From Candidatus Rifleibacterium amylolyticum (GTDB taxonomy: Bacteria; Muiribacteriota; Ozemobacteria; Ozemobacterales; Ozemobacteraceae), in the NCBI GenBank assembly GCA_009917695.1, contig JAACJG010000022.1, positions 1 through 36,835 of the forward strand: 36,835 bases of DNA. Reading direction: 5' to 3'. Each line of letters opens with the position of its first letter. Positions within the stretch are counted from its first letter, which is position 1. A program made the position numbers and the translations under genes. Positions 8,501 through 16,618 of this stretch are shown piece by piece. The notes below the pieces were generated by a model. The model was not told the origin of the DNA. It saw nothing but the letters and a program-made list of their open reading frames with translations, and ran no database searches.

Positions 8501-8902
8501 GATATTGCCGAGCGAAGGCAGCAGAGAACCCGGCCCAATCGACCCTGCGACCAGCCGGCGCGGGCCAGTCGGGCAGTCGGCTATCGCCTCTTTTGCCATT
8601 TCTACAGCTCGACGGTTTATTTCTTCAACACGATTTTCGAGGCCGTATTCGCGCAAGGTAATACGCGTGCCGCCAAAGGTGTTGGTCTCAAGAACATGAC
8701 AACCGGCCTCAAGAAAGCCACGATGTACCCTGATGACCGCTTCGGGGCAATAGAGATTCAAGGCCTCGCTGCAACCGTCATGACCGCCAAAGTCTTCAGA
8801 AGCAAGACCCTGCGTCTGCAGGTTGGTGCCCATGGCGCCGTCGTAGATCAAAACCCTTTCTTCAAGCAGTTTTCTGAATTCTTCGACACTGATCGGCTGC
8901 AT
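5501..8902 (-). CDS. metH: Cobalamin-dependent methionine synthase
   Basis: This enzyme moves the methyl group of methyl-tetrahydrofolate to homocysteine through cobalamin. All modules are visible in the 1133-residue protein. The homocysteine domain has DGAMGT (21-26) and zinc ligands C227 and C293-C294 (GGCCGT). The pterin domain spans about 335-600 and begins at MIGERTNANG. The B12 cap and Rossmann region carry GDVHDIG (724-730), with His727 as the lower cobalt ligand. A polar linker occupies about 840-880. The SAM-binding reactivation domain has RYSFGYPACPD (1076-1086). The protein ends soon after this motif, lacking the C-terminal tail of the E. coli enzyme. The ATG at 8902 follows GGAG by six bases; an ATG four codons earlier overlaps the upstream stop (TAATG). 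Confidence 0.96.
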   Translation of the reverse strand: MQPISVEEFRKLLEERVLIYDGAMGTNLQTQGLASEDFGGHDGCSEALNLYCPEAVIRVHRGFLEAGCHVLETNTFGGTRITLREYGLENRVEEINRRAVEMAKEAIADCPTGPRRLVAGSIGPGSLLPSLGNISFDEMAAAYEEQMRALLNAGVDIFQIETCQDLLQIKSALYAAESVFASAGRRCPVVVSVTLEPNGTMLVGSDISAITTVFEPYDFIDMLSINCATGPLEMVRHVAHLAEHWPRAVGVMPNAGLPENVDGKPFYRMTPQEFADFHERFVKEYGVNMVGGCCGTRPDHLAAVVKRLENLRPARRNVVRKARVASLFSAVSLRQQPAPAMIGERTNANGARQFKDLLLANDYDGMVAMGREQAKGGAHMLDLCVAYVGRDEVADMHRLVPKFATQVNLPLVIDSTSPEAIEAALKSHGGRCIINSVNLEDGGKRLRRIAALARRFGAALICLTIDEEGMAKTAEKKLAIARRLRDLLVDEFGFRDSDLIFDTLTFTVASGDSQLRSAAAETLQAVELVSREFPEANTSLGVSNVSFGLQQASRELLNSVFLAEAVEKGLTCAIVNPARIIPMFSISEHEKQIALDLIYNKNGDGSELAAYMAATSAAAHERIDFEKLPPDQRLFEKVVEGDSASLEKLLEELRNERQPVIIINEILLPAMKKVGEYFASGKLQLPFVLQSAEVVKKSVDLLRPFMEKTEADPDKKMILATVAGDVHDIGKNLVNIMLSNNGYSVVDLGIKVDIDAMIRAAHEHKAGVIGMSGLLVRSTQIMKENLEELNRRDFLPAVILGGAALTPEYVNNDLKAMYRGRVFYARDAIDSIKIMQELTEKPKQTAKPTPSDSRPVTENNTTVANLSAPRSEANRHQFFADFKPFKAPFAGSHLLDIESSELFKLLSHKVLFEARWGYKRGDLPEVKYAELLEKQAMPALKKFVDLDEKENLFESRAVYGYYRCRAHGDSIAIYDETDLKIGEFNFPRQGRAPHLCISDFVDEREDTIVLWAVTVGNRVIKAEKKLFGADRYCDYHLLHGLGAELADCAAAYVHRHVHRELNQDKPLTAEQLIGCRYSFGYPACPDLSAQRELFRLLQADRIGLSLTTSDQMVPELSVSGFVILNHHARYFVP

Positions 8903-8913
8903 GCTTTTCTCCA

Positions 8914-10752
8914 TTATCCGAGCACTTCTATGACTTTGAGAACATTTTCGACCCGGCCAAATGGCACGCTTATCTGCACTCCATCGACGATTTTTCGCAC
9001 CCGTTCAAGGGCTTCGCGTGCTATGGCGATACCTTCCTCGCGCTGAGCCTCTACGGTGTCTGCCTTGCGCATTCTTGCCAGAAGAGGCTCTGGCACCGAG
9101 GCACCCGGCACTTCGTTGTTCATGAATTCAGCGTTTTTGAGACTGGCGAGCGGCCAGATTCCAGCAAATACAGGAATTCGCACATGACTGATACGATCGA
9201 GAAAACGTTCAAGCAGTTCTATGTCGAATACCGGCTGGGTAATGGCGTACTCAGCGCCGGCATCGACTTTCCATTCAAAGCGGCTGACTTCGAGGTCGAG
9301 ATCGATTGCGCCAGGGTTGGCACCAACTCCACAGACAAAAGCTGTTGGCTTGCCGATAGCATTGTTACCTAGATCGCGGCCGTGATTAAGACGATGAATT
9401 ACGTTTACCAGACCGATCGAATCGATATCGAAAACCGCCGTTGCCTGCGGATAATTGCCAACTTTGGGCGGGTCACCGGTAATCGCGAGAATATTTCGCA
9501 GCCCAATCGCATAGGCACCCAGCAGATCGGACTGGATACCGAGAATATTGCGGTCACGACAGCAATAATGAAGAATAGTCTCGATTCCAACCTTCTGCTC
9601 GATCAGAAGGGACATGGCAAGTGGACTCAAACGCGCTGAGGCACGCGGGCCATCGGGAATATTAATAGCATCGATTCCCGCTTCTTTAAGCTGCTTCGCT
9701 CTCTGTATAACCTGTTCGGGGTCACACCCCTTGGGCGGTGTGAGTTCTGCTGTCACTACGAACTTATTTTCTGCGAGTTTTTTGCCCAGAGCCGATTTTT
9801 GTGGTAAAGCAACGACTTCGACCTGAGCCTCAACATTATCAACCTGACGAAACTGCTGTAGTATTGCGCCTTTGCCGCCTGGCGAAAGTGCTTTAGCGGA
9901 GTTGGCGACCCACTTGATATGCTCCGGCGTGGTACCGCAGCATCCGCCGACCATGCGGACGCCAAGCTGAAAGAAACGGCGGGCGTATTCGCCAAAATAT
10001 TCTGGGTTACAGAGGTAAATCATGCGGCCATCGACGACCTTCGGCAGACCGGCGTTCGGCTGTGCAATCAGATTGAGGCTGGTGAGCGAACGCATCTTTT
10101 CGATGGCATCATACATTGTTTTGGGCCCGACGGAGCAGTTCAAACCTATAAAATCAGCGCCCCAGCTTTCGAGCTTGGGTGTGAAAACATCGACTGTCGT
10201 TCCATAAAGGGCATTGCCGTCTTCGTTGATGGTCATCGATGCGATAATCGGCTTGTCGGTAAGTTTCCGCACGGCTTTGATCGCCTGATGAATTTCGTTG
10301 AGATCAAAAAAGGTCTCCAGAATAAAGAGATCGACGCCGCCCGCGAGCAAACCACGCGCCTGCTCGGTAAAAGCTTCTTCTGCCTCTTCGATTGAGGTTT
10401 TGCCCCAGGGTTCGATACGTATGCCAAGCGGACCGATCGAACCAGCGACCCAGGCATTATTACCAGCCGCTTCGCGAGCCAGCTTCGCCGCCTGAAAGTT
10501 GATGACTTCGAGCTTATCGGCAAGACCGTGTGGTTCGAGTTTGAAGCGGTTGGCGCCAAACGAGTTGGTTTCGAGCACCATCGCACCGGCAGCCAGATAT
10601 TCGCGGTGAACTTCCTGAATCAGAGCCGGTTGTGACAAATTAAGCTCGTCATAGACTCGATTGATATAGACGCCCTTTTCATACAGCCGCGTGCCCATGG
10701 CGCCATCAAAGATTACCAGATTTTTTTCAGCGAATTCACGAAAATCCTGCAA
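8914..10752 (-). CDS. Bifunctional homocysteine S-methyltransferase / 5,10-methylene-THF reductase
   Basis: The N-terminal half (1-290) is a homocysteine methyltransferase domain with DGAMGT (16-21) and zinc cysteines C206 (GLNCSVGP) and C271-C272 (GGCCGT). The C-terminal half (325-612) is a methylene-THF reductase TIM barrel, with FVVTAELTPPKG at its start and ITGDPPK near 425. This is the architecture of Bacillus subtilis YitJ, with similar length. The reductase supplies methyl-THF, which the adjacent MetH consumes. The start is placed at TTG 10752 because AGGGG lies just upstream and because an earlier TTG at 10785 falls inside the -10 box of the promoter. It is the first gene of a three-gene operon. 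Confidence 0.95.
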   Translation of the reverse strand: MQDFREFAEKNLVIFDGAMGTRLYEKGVYINRVYDELNLSQPALIQEVHREYLAAGAMVLETNSFGANRFKLEPHGLADKLEVINFQAAKLAREAAGNNAWVAGSIGPLGIRIEPWGKTSIEEAEEAFTEQARGLLAGGVDLFILETFFDLNEIHQAIKAVRKLTDKPIIASMTINEDGNALYGTTVDVFTPKLESWGADFIGLNCSVGPKTMYDAIEKMRSLTSLNLIAQPNAGLPKVVDGRMIYLCNPEYFGEYARRFFQLGVRMVGGCCGTTPEHIKWVANSAKALSPGGKGAILQQFRQVDNVEAQVEVVALPQKSALGKKLAENKFVVTAELTPPKGCDPEQVIQRAKQLKEAGIDAINIPDGPRASARLSPLAMSLLIEQKVGIETILHYCCRDRNILGIQSDLLGAYAIGLRNILAITGDPPKVGNYPQATAVFDIDSIGLVNVIHRLNHGRDLGNNAIGKPTAFVCGVGANPGAIDLDLEVSRFEWKVDAGAEYAITQPVFDIELLERFLDRISHVRIPVFAGIWPLASLKNAEFMNNEVPGASVPEPLLARMRKADTVEAQREEGIAIAREALERVRKIVDGVQISVPFGRVENVLKVIEVLG

Positions 10753-10784
10753 TTGCTTTTCCCCTGTGTTTAAATTCGGGCACA

Positions 10785-10813
10785 ATAATGAGCCTTTTGC
10801 CCCGCGCTGTCAA
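10785..10813 (-). promoter_or_regulatory. Sigma70 promoter of the methionine operon
   Basis: A perfect TTGACA (rc of 10808-10813) and CATTAT (rc of 10785-10790) are separated by 17 bases. The start site would be near 10778, leaving a leader of only about 25 nt before the TTG start at 10752. That is too short for a SAM or cobalamin riboswitch, so no such control is expected here. Confidence 0.7.
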
Positions 10814-10834
10814 GTGCTTAACATTTTTCGCAAT

Positions 10835-10867
10835 TAAAAAAGAGCTGCCCGAAGACAGCCCTTTTTC
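10835..10867 (-). terminator. Rho-independent terminator of the subtilisin gene
   Basis: On the minus strand, AAAAAGGGCTG pairs with CAGCTCTTTTTT (one G-U pair) around a small loop, ending in a T-run. It lies about 20 bases after the protease stop and separates that gene from the methionine operon promoter. Confidence 0.8.
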
Positions 10868-10886
10868 TTATTGACTTAGGATTGGT

Positions 10887-12416
10887 TTACTTGTGCAGCT
10901 GATTGGCAACTCTTGCAGCAGTGGCTTCTTTGAGAAGAGCCTGAGCAGCTTCGCCGCCGTTCTGGCTGACGCTGATGGCAAGAGACTTGAACTGGCCTTC
11001 GTCGAGATCGAGAGAGCGTTCGACGATGGAACGGGCCAGCGGAGCCGCCAGCGGCGATACAGCCTGCATGCCGACGAGAGCTTTTTCTGCATGCAGTGCC
11101 GATTCATAGGCACTGAAAGACGAAGCAAGGCCGCTGTTCTGCAGGATCTTTTCGACGATTTTGTAAGAATCGATCAAACCAGAACCGAATTTGCCGTCTT
11201 TACCTGCAGCACCAAGATCAAGAGCGGTTTCTTCGGCGATCAGGCGAACCTGGTCAATGGTGAGAGTCGGATCAGCCTGATACATGAGAGCGGCAACGCC
11301 GGCTACGTGCGGGCAGGCCATCGAGGTTCCGCTGTTACTGACCAGACCACCACCGATCTTGCAGGAAATGATTCTGTCGCCGGGAGCAGCCACGTCAGGC
11401 TTCATGAGCGGAGCGCCATCCCAGGCTACGGGACCCTGGCTGCTGAAATAAGCAAGTGCATTGGTCGAAGTTGTCGCGGCAACAGCCCATGAATGCGGGA
11501 AAGCAGCCGGGGTTCCGACTTTGCCGCCCCACATGCCATTGTTGCCGGCGGCGAATACCGGCAGAATTCCGGCAGCAACCCAGTTTTCAACAGCAACCCA
11601 GAAGGTCTTGCTGGTAGAATCGTTTGAACCCCATGAGTTGTTAATGAGTCTGGGACCATCGTTGGTTTCGGCGATGCCATCGGGGTCGAGCATCCACTGC
11701 ATACCGGCCAGAAGAACTTCTTCAGTGGTGCCGCCGCTGGTATCGAATACGCGACCAATGATCAGACGGGCGCCTGGTGCAACACCGACGCCTTCACTGC
11801 CGGCAACGGTTCCGGCGACGTGAGTGCCATGGCCCTGAGTGTCGGTTGGAGTTTCTGACTGATCGACCGTGAAGTCTTTGAATTTGAGGATCTTGCCTTC
11901 GAAAGCAGGATGTGAGCCATCGATACCAGTGTCGATGATACCCACAACAACGCCGGCGCCATCGATTCTGAATTGTTGCCATACTTCAGGTGCGCGAACT
12001 TTCTGAACGCCCCACTGAATAACGGCTGGATCAGCTTTAACGACTTTTTTATCGATATCTTTGTCGATATAAACCTGGTATTTGTTGCGATAAACTTCGG
12101 CTACCGCAGGCAGTTTTGCGATGCGGGCAATTTCGTCTTCGCTGGCGTCAAGCGCAAAAGCGTTGGCGATCCAGAGCGGGTTCATATTCGAGCTGGTCGG
12201 CGACTTGATTACTTTGGTCACTGACTTGAGGTTGTTTCTCAGATTCTGCTGAAGCGCGCTGATTACCTGGTTGCGATTTGCGCCCTGCAATTTCACATTA
12301 TCAGCCTTGAAGCGCACGATGTACCTTACGGTTTCATCCTGACTGGCCATGACTGCATGCCCGGCAAAAAGGGCAAAAACAAGAAAAACACAAAGAATCT
12401 GCAGACCTTTTCTCAT
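10887..12416 (-). CDS. Secreted S8 family serine peptidase (subtilisin-like)
   Basis: This is a 509-residue preproprotease. Residues 1-24 form a signal peptide. Residues 28-117 resemble an I9-type propeptide (TVRYIVRFK, ending near YRNKYQVYI). The catalytic domain has Asp162 (IIDTGIDGSHPA), His196 (GHGTHVAGTVAG), oxyanion Asn292 (AAGNNG) and Ser365 (GTSMACPHVAG), so it should be active. Residues 430-509 form an alanine-rich helical C-terminal extension of unknown role. It probably degrades extracellular protein. A possible promoter lies at 12445-12473, and AAGGAG is 11 bases before the ATG. It is followed by its own terminator, so it appears monocistronic. Confidence 0.96.
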   Translation of the reverse strand: MRKGLQILCVFLVFALFAGHAVMASQDETVRYIVRFKADNVKLQGANRNQVISALQQNLRNNLKSVTKVIKSPTSSNMNPLWIANAFALDASEDEIARIAKLPAVAEVYRNKYQVYIDKDIDKKVVKADPAVIQWGVQKVRAPEVWQQFRIDGAGVVVGIIDTGIDGSHPAFEGKILKFKDFTVDQSETPTDTQGHGTHVAGTVAGSEGVGVAPGARLIIGRVFDTSGGTTEEVLLAGMQWMLDPDGIAETNDGPRLINNSWGSNDSTSKTFWVAVENWVAAGILPVFAAGNNGMWGGKVGTPAAFPHSWAVAATTSTNALAYFSSQGPVAWDGAPLMKPDVAAPGDRIISCKIGGGLVSNSGTSMACPHVAGVAALMYQADPTLTIDQVRLIAEETALDLGAAGKDGKFGSGLIDSYKIVEKILQNSGLASSFSAYESALHAEKALVGMQAVSPLAAPLARSIVERSLDLDEGQFKSLAISVSQNGGEAAQALLKEATAARVANQLHK

Positions 12417-12444
12417 ACTCTTATGTACTCCTTACAAGGTTATT

Positions 12445-12473
12445 CTTTTATGCTAGCACATACTGTTCGACAA
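12445..12473 (-). promoter_or_regulatory. Possible promoter of the subtilisin gene
   Basis: On the minus strand TTGTCG (rc of 12468-12473) and TAAAAG (rc of 12445-12450) are 17 bases apart, each matching four of six consensus positions. The start site would be near 12438, about 20 bases before the ATG. Confidence 0.4.
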
Positions 12474-12500
12474 AAACAACAACGCATTTTTTATCAAAAC

Positions 12501-12523
12501 AACAGGCGCTAAAATAACCTGTT
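12501..12523. repeat. Short inverted repeat upstream of the subtilisin promoter
   Basis: AACAGG (12501-12506) and CCTGTT (12518-12523) form an inverted repeat with an 11-base centre, about 30 bases upstream of the possible -35. It could be an operator or simply chance. The rest of 12524-12704 shows no gene or clear terminator. Confidence 0.3.
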
Positions 12524-12704
12524 CAACTGACTTTTGTATGACTTTTATGCATATTAAAACATATACCCGGGCTCTCGGCCGGCGAAAATTTAATGTGACC
12601 TGCTATAGCTGTGCATCAAAGTCTACGCTTTGGGGAGGCCTGACGGCGCCATATGCCTATAGCTTAATGCAATCGCCCTTCTACTTCGCGCGGAATTATT
12701 GCTT

Positions 12705-14018
12705 TCAGGGAGTGACGGTGCTGGTTGCGGCAAAAATCTGCAGCATTATCAGTACCCCGAAGATTATCGACAGCAGGGTCGTTGGAATTCCAAAGCGGGC
12801 GTAACCCCAGAAGGATATGCTGCAGCGGTCTTTGGCTGATTCGGCTACGATCAGGTTGGCAACTGAACTGAACAATGTCATGTTGCCGGCAACCGTACTT
12901 ACATAAGCGAGAATACTCCAGAACAGCTCAGAATTGCCAAGCGATGGCACGCTGCTCGCTGCCAGAAGCACGTAGGGGACATTCGACAGAACGTTCGAAC
13001 CCAGCAGGGTAACGCCGGAAAAAATCCAGACCTGCGATGAAAGGCTGCCAGAAACCATCTGCAGAGGGCTTTCGGTTATTATTCTGGCCAGACCACTGGT
13101 CTGCAGACCGCCGATGACGACGAACAGAGAAGCAAAAAACAGCAGCAGGGACCACTCGACCCGGGCCAGAATGTCAGCCGGATCTCTGCGATGAAAGGTT
13201 ATGACGACGACAGCGCCGGCAAGAGCCGAAAAAGCCATTGAAAAACCTGTAGCAAAACCGAGGCACGTCAAGCCCAGACCAAACAGGCCGATGCGCAGAC
13301 GTCTGGTTTTGGCAACCTCTTCTACATCGCTGATCTCAGAATCTTCTTCTAATCCAGCGTTCACAGCTGTTTCAGGCAGCAACAACTGATTGCGGTAGTA
13401 AAGCCAGGCCAGCAGAGAGTTGAACCCCATGGCAACAAGAACCGGCAAAGACATTACAGCAATGAATCTGAGGTAGTTCATACCAGAAAGATTGCCAACG
13501 ATCATGTTCTGCGGATTGCCGGTCAGCGTCAGCGCAGAACCGATGTTGGCCGATGTTACAAGCACGATCAGATAAGGGAAAGGATTAAGGCGCTTATGGC
13601 GACAGATCGCAAGAACGAGTGGCGTCATGACCACGCAGACAGTATCGTTGACCAGAATGGCAGAAGAAAGCGCTGATATAACAGAAAGAGCCATCAACAG
13701 GCCGAATGGTGAATCGACCTGCGCAACTCCGCTGGTAAATTTTTGAAACAGGCCGGCGGCACGCAGATGTTCGGCTATTATCATCATGCCGAGCAACAGG
13801 CATATTGTGTCCCAGTTCACCAGAGTATAGGCTTCTTCCGGGCTCATGACACCGCACAGAACCATGAGTACCGCACCCAGCATCGCAGCCGATGGTCGTC
13901 CGATCGGAAGCAGCTGCATGCGCCGCACCGAAATCATGATAAAAGTAAATACAAAAATGAGTCCTGCTGACCAGGGGTGACGAAGGCCTTCGCCGGCGGC
14001 CGCTCCGATTGTTTCCAT
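12705..14018 (-). CDS. ArsB/NhaD-superfamily permease (SLC13/ion transporter type)
   Basis: A 437-residue membrane protein with about 11-12 hydrophobic segments arranged as two repeats. Each repeat holds a family motif: GSALTLTGNPQNMIVG in the first half, and SNVPYVLLA with VAGNMTLFSSVANLIVAES in the second. These match the re-entrant substrate-binding loops of the ArsB/P-protein/NhaD/CitM group (ion transporter superfamily). The substrate cannot be fixed from sequence: arsenite, Na+/H+ exchange or a di- or tricarboxylate are all possible. It is far from the arsenic island and has no ars-like neighbour, so arsenite is not favoured. AGGAG lies six bases before the ATG. It is divergently oriented from the peptidase operon. 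Confidence 0.85.
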   Translation of the reverse strand: METIGAAAGEGLRHPWSAGLIFVFTFIMISVRRMQLLPIGRPSAAMLGAVLMVLCGVMSPEEAYTLVNWDTICLLLGMMIIAEHLRAAGLFQKFTSGVAQVDSPFGLLMALSVISALSSAILVNDTVCVVMTPLVLAICRHKRLNPFPYLIVLVTSANIGSALTLTGNPQNMIVGNLSGMNYLRFIAVMSLPVLVAMGFNSLLAWLYYRNQLLLPETAVNAGLEEDSEISDVEEVAKTRRLRIGLFGLGLTCLGFATGFSMAFSALAGAVVVITFHRRDPADILARVEWSLLLFFASLFVVIGGLQTSGLARIITESPLQMVSGSLSSQVWIFSGVTLLGSNVLSNVPYVLLAASSVPSLGNSELFWSILAYVSTVAGNMTLFSSVANLIVAESAKDRCSISFWGYARFGIPTTLLSIIFGVLIMLQIFAATSTVTP

Positions 14019-14128
14019 TTTCTGCTCCTGCCTTACAGTCGGCGATTATATGCTCTTCTACCTTTGTTGGCAAGTTTGTAAAAAATAGTATGAATTGCCG
14101 GACAGCGAAGAAATCAGCTCTGATAATT

Positions 14129-14158
14129 TTGACCAGACACCCGCCTGCGTGCTATAAA
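14129..14158 (+). promoter_or_regulatory. Sigma70 promoter of the peptidase-phosphatase-kinase operon
   Basis: TTGACC (14129-14134) and TATAAA (14153-14158) are separated by 18 bases; each matches five of six consensus positions. The start site near 14165 supports translation from the ATG at 14189 and rules out the long upstream in-frame extension. Confidence 0.65.
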
Positions 14159-14188
14159 GTCACAAATCTACATCAAGGAATGATCGCA

Positions 14189-15994
14189 ATGAGTAAAGGT
14201 GTCGTCTGGGATCTTACCAGCTATTTTGCTTCGTTCAACAGCCCTGAAATGCAGCAGTTCAAAAAAGAAATGAATGCCATGATCGACAAAATGCGAACCG
14301 AGAGTAGCACATTGGGAGCTCTCAACAAAAGCAACCTTGAGCAATGGGAAAAACTTGTGCTCGACTTTGAGCAGCTGACCCGCCGCCTTTCACACTATGG
14401 CTCTTACGTTGGATGTCTGCATTCCGCCGATGCCAACAACGAAGAATACGGCAAAGAATCAGCCGAAACCGACACTATCGGCGCTGAATTCAGCAAAATT
14501 GTGATCAACCTCAAAATGGGCCTTAAAAACGCTGAGGATGCAGACTTTAAAGCCTTCTGCCAGCGCGAGAAACTTGCTGACATCAGCTTTCACCTTAGCG
14601 AGCTGCGCGAAGAAGCTCAGAAAACCATGAGCAGCGAGCTTGAAACTCTGGCCGCCGATCTCAGCGTCGATGGTTTCAGTTCCTGGGATCGACTATACAA
14701 CGTGCTTGCCGGCAAGCTCTGTTTCGACATGCACTGGCCCGATGGCCGGGTTGAAAAGACGCCAATGGCACAATGCCGTTCACTGATGCAGGACTCAGAC
14801 CGCAAGGTGCGTCAGGCGGCATTCGAACACGGCAACAAGGCGTGGGAACAGGTCGAAGACGTCTGCGCCGCCTCGCTCAACGCTATTTCCGGCACCAGGC
14901 TCCTTCTTAACCGACGCCGCGGCTTCGAGCATTTTCTCGACGTATCGCTGCTGCAGTCGCGCATTTCGCGCAAGACCCTCGACGCCATGTTCCAAGCTAT
15001 CGCCGAATGCCGACCCTTCATTCAGAAGCTCGGCAAGGCCAAGGCCAAGGCCCTCGGCCAGGAAAAACTTGCCTGGTATGACTGCGAAGCGCCGCTGGCG
15101 ATTCCTTCGCTCAACCGCTACAGCTGGGATGAATGTGTAAACATGGTCGAAAAAGCATTCGCGCGGGCATATCCCGAGCTGTGCAACTTCTTCAAAGATG
15201 CGCTGGCAAAGAAATGGGTAGAATCAGAGCCTCGCCAGGGCAAGCGCCCGGGCGCCTTCTGCACCGGCTCTCTGCTGACCGAAGAATCGCGCGTCTTCAT
15301 GAGCTATGCCGGCAGTCTCAATGACATATCGACGCTTGCCCACGAAATCGGCCATGCCTTTCACAGTGCACAACTCAACGGACTGCGCCCGCTGTGCCAG
15401 GAGTACCCGATGACCCTGGCTGAATCAGCTTCGACCTTTGCCGAAATTCTGCTGGCCGAAGGCATCATGACCGACCCGGACAGCACCGACGCCCAGAAAC
15501 TCAGCGTGCTGACCTCTACGGTCAACCACGGCATAGCTTTTCTTATCGACATACCGATCCGATTCAACTTTGAAAAAGCCTTTCACGAAGAACGAATGCG
15601 CGGCGAAGTCAGCGTTTCGCGCTTCAAGTCTCTGATGACTGAGGCGATGCAGAGCCAGTTCGGCGATCTGCTCGAAGAAAATGGCGCCAACCCGTTCTTC
15701 TGGGCTTCCAAGATGCATTTTTACCTGACCGGTGTCAGCTTCTATAATTATCCGTATACCTTCGGCTACCTGCTCAGCCGCGGGCTGTTCGAAATGTTCA
15801 AACGAGAGGGCAAAGCTTTTCTGCCGAAATACCAGGAGTTTTTGCGATACTCAGGCAGCGATATGGCGCAGACCGTCGCTCAGAACACTCTGGGAGTCGA
15901 CCTCGAAACTACCGACTTCTGGAAGCGTGCGATAATGAGCCACGAACCAGAACTTGCCGAATTCGAAACTCTCGTCAAAAAGGTGCTTGGCTGA
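14189..15994 (+). CDS. M3 family oligoendopeptidase (PepF-like)
   Basis: A zinc metallopeptidase of 601 residues, the usual length for M3B oligoendopeptidases. The catalytic HEIGH motif is at 385-389 (ligands H385 and H389, general base E386), and Glu412 in MTLAESASTFAE is the likely third ligand. There is no signal peptide, so it acts in the cytosol on short peptides, probably in peptide recycling. The ATG at 14189 is chosen because AAGGAA lies eight bases upstream and the promoter maps just before it. It is the first gene of a tight three-gene operon, with three bases separating its stop from the next start. Confidence 0.94.
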   Translation: MSKGVVWDLTSYFASFNSPEMQQFKKEMNAMIDKMRTESSTLGALNKSNLEQWEKLVLDFEQLTRRLSHYGSYVGCLHSADANNEEYGKESAETDTIGAEFSKIVINLKMGLKNAEDADFKAFCQREKLADISFHLSELREEAQKTMSSELETLAADLSVDGFSSWDRLYNVLAGKLCFDMHWPDGRVEKTPMAQCRSLMQDSDRKVRQAAFEHGNKAWEQVEDVCAASLNAISGTRLLLNRRRGFEHFLDVSLLQSRISRKTLDAMFQAIAECRPFIQKLGKAKAKALGQEKLAWYDCEAPLAIPSLNRYSWDECVNMVEKAFARAYPELCNFFKDALAKKWVESEPRQGKRPGAFCTGSLLTEESRVFMSYAGSLNDISTLAHEIGHAFHSAQLNGLRPLCQEYPMTLAESASTFAEILLAEGIMTDPDSTDAQKLSVLTSTVNHGIAFLIDIPIRFNFEKAFHEERMRGEVSVSRFKSLMTEAMQSQFGDLLEENGANPFFWASKMHFYLTGVSFYNYPYTFGYLLSRGLFEMFKREGKAFLPKYQEFLRYSGSDMAQTVAQNTLGVDLETTDFWKRAIMSHEPELAEFETLVKKVLG

Positions 15995-15997
15995 TCG

Positions 15998-16612
15998 ATG
16001 CTGCCACAGAAACGCAGAGAGCTGGTTTTGCCGGCCAAATGCAGCGAAAAAAAGTTGTGCGTGGCCTTTTTCGATGCCGACAACACTCTGCGCGAAACTC
16101 ACAGCAAAAAGCAGTCGCCGCATGGCCGCCACGACGTAATGATTTTCCGGCATGCGGCCGACAAGCTCAAAGCGCTGACCGAAGCCGGCTGGCTGCTGGC
16201 GATTGTATCCAACCAGGCGGGCATAAGCCTCGGATATATCTCGAAAAACGAGGTTGAAGAAGCCATGCAGGAGACAATTCGCCAGTTCGCCGAACTTGGC
16301 GCGGTTTTCAACTATTACGATTACGCCGAGAAATACGATGAGAATCGTAAACCTGACTGCGAAATGGCCTGGCGGCTCGAGCGCAAGCTGCACCAGCACA
16401 AACGCCGCATCGACTGGCAACAGAGCTTCATGGTCGGCGATGCTGCCTGGAAAAAGGCCAGGGATCTTCAACCAGACGGCTCACCCGGCGAAGATCATTC
16501 AGCCGCCGACCGGATGTTCGCCGAAAACATTGCATTGAAGCACCCGGGCTTCGGGTTCTTCCATCCCCGTGATTTTTTTGGTAAGCTGCACGGCGAATTC
16601 AACGCAAGGTAA
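15998..16612 (+). CDS. HAD-IIIA phosphatase, PNKP 3'-phosphatase-like
   Basis: HAD motifs are complete: FFDADNTLR (24-32; nucleophile D26, acid/base D28), IVSNQAG (69-75; S71), NRKP (116-119; K118), and the acidic pair near VGDAAW (146-151) and DHSAADRMFAEN (166-177). The C-terminal pattern S-x2-DR-x-FAEN...FFHPRDFF resembles polynucleotide kinase 3'-phosphatases (FS..DR.FA.N...TPEEFF). It is also close to histidinol-phosphatase and heptose-bisphosphatase relatives, so the substrate, a DNA or RNA 3'-phosphate or a small molecule, is open. No kinase domain is attached. It is sandwiched between peptidase and protein kinase with gaps of 3 and 6 bases. Confidence 0.8.
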   Translation: MLPQKRRELVLPAKCSEKKLCVAFFDADNTLRETHSKKQSPHGRHDVMIFRHAADKLKALTEAGWLLAIVSNQAGISLGYISKNEVEEAMQETIRQFAELGAVFNYYDYAEKYDENRKPDCEMAWRLERKLHQHKRRIDWQQSFMVGDAAWKKARDLQPDGSPGEDHSAADRMFAENIALKHPGFGFFHPRDFFGKLHGEFNAR

Positions 16613-16618
16613 AAAGAC

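Noticed and set aside
8003-9046. 347-codon open frame on the plus strand
   Set aside because: It lies wholly antisense to metH and the MTHFR fusion gene, which have full family motifs. Its translation has no domain character, and it has no convincing ribosome binding site.
12538-12804. 88-codon plus-strand frame between protease and permease
   Set aside because: It overlaps the permease 3' end, has no ribosome binding site, and its product has no recognisable features.
12705-14018. Reading the permease as a true ArsB belonging to the arsenic island
   Set aside because: It is about 9 kb from the island, has no ArsR site nearby, and the island already has ACR3. The superfamily covers many substrates.
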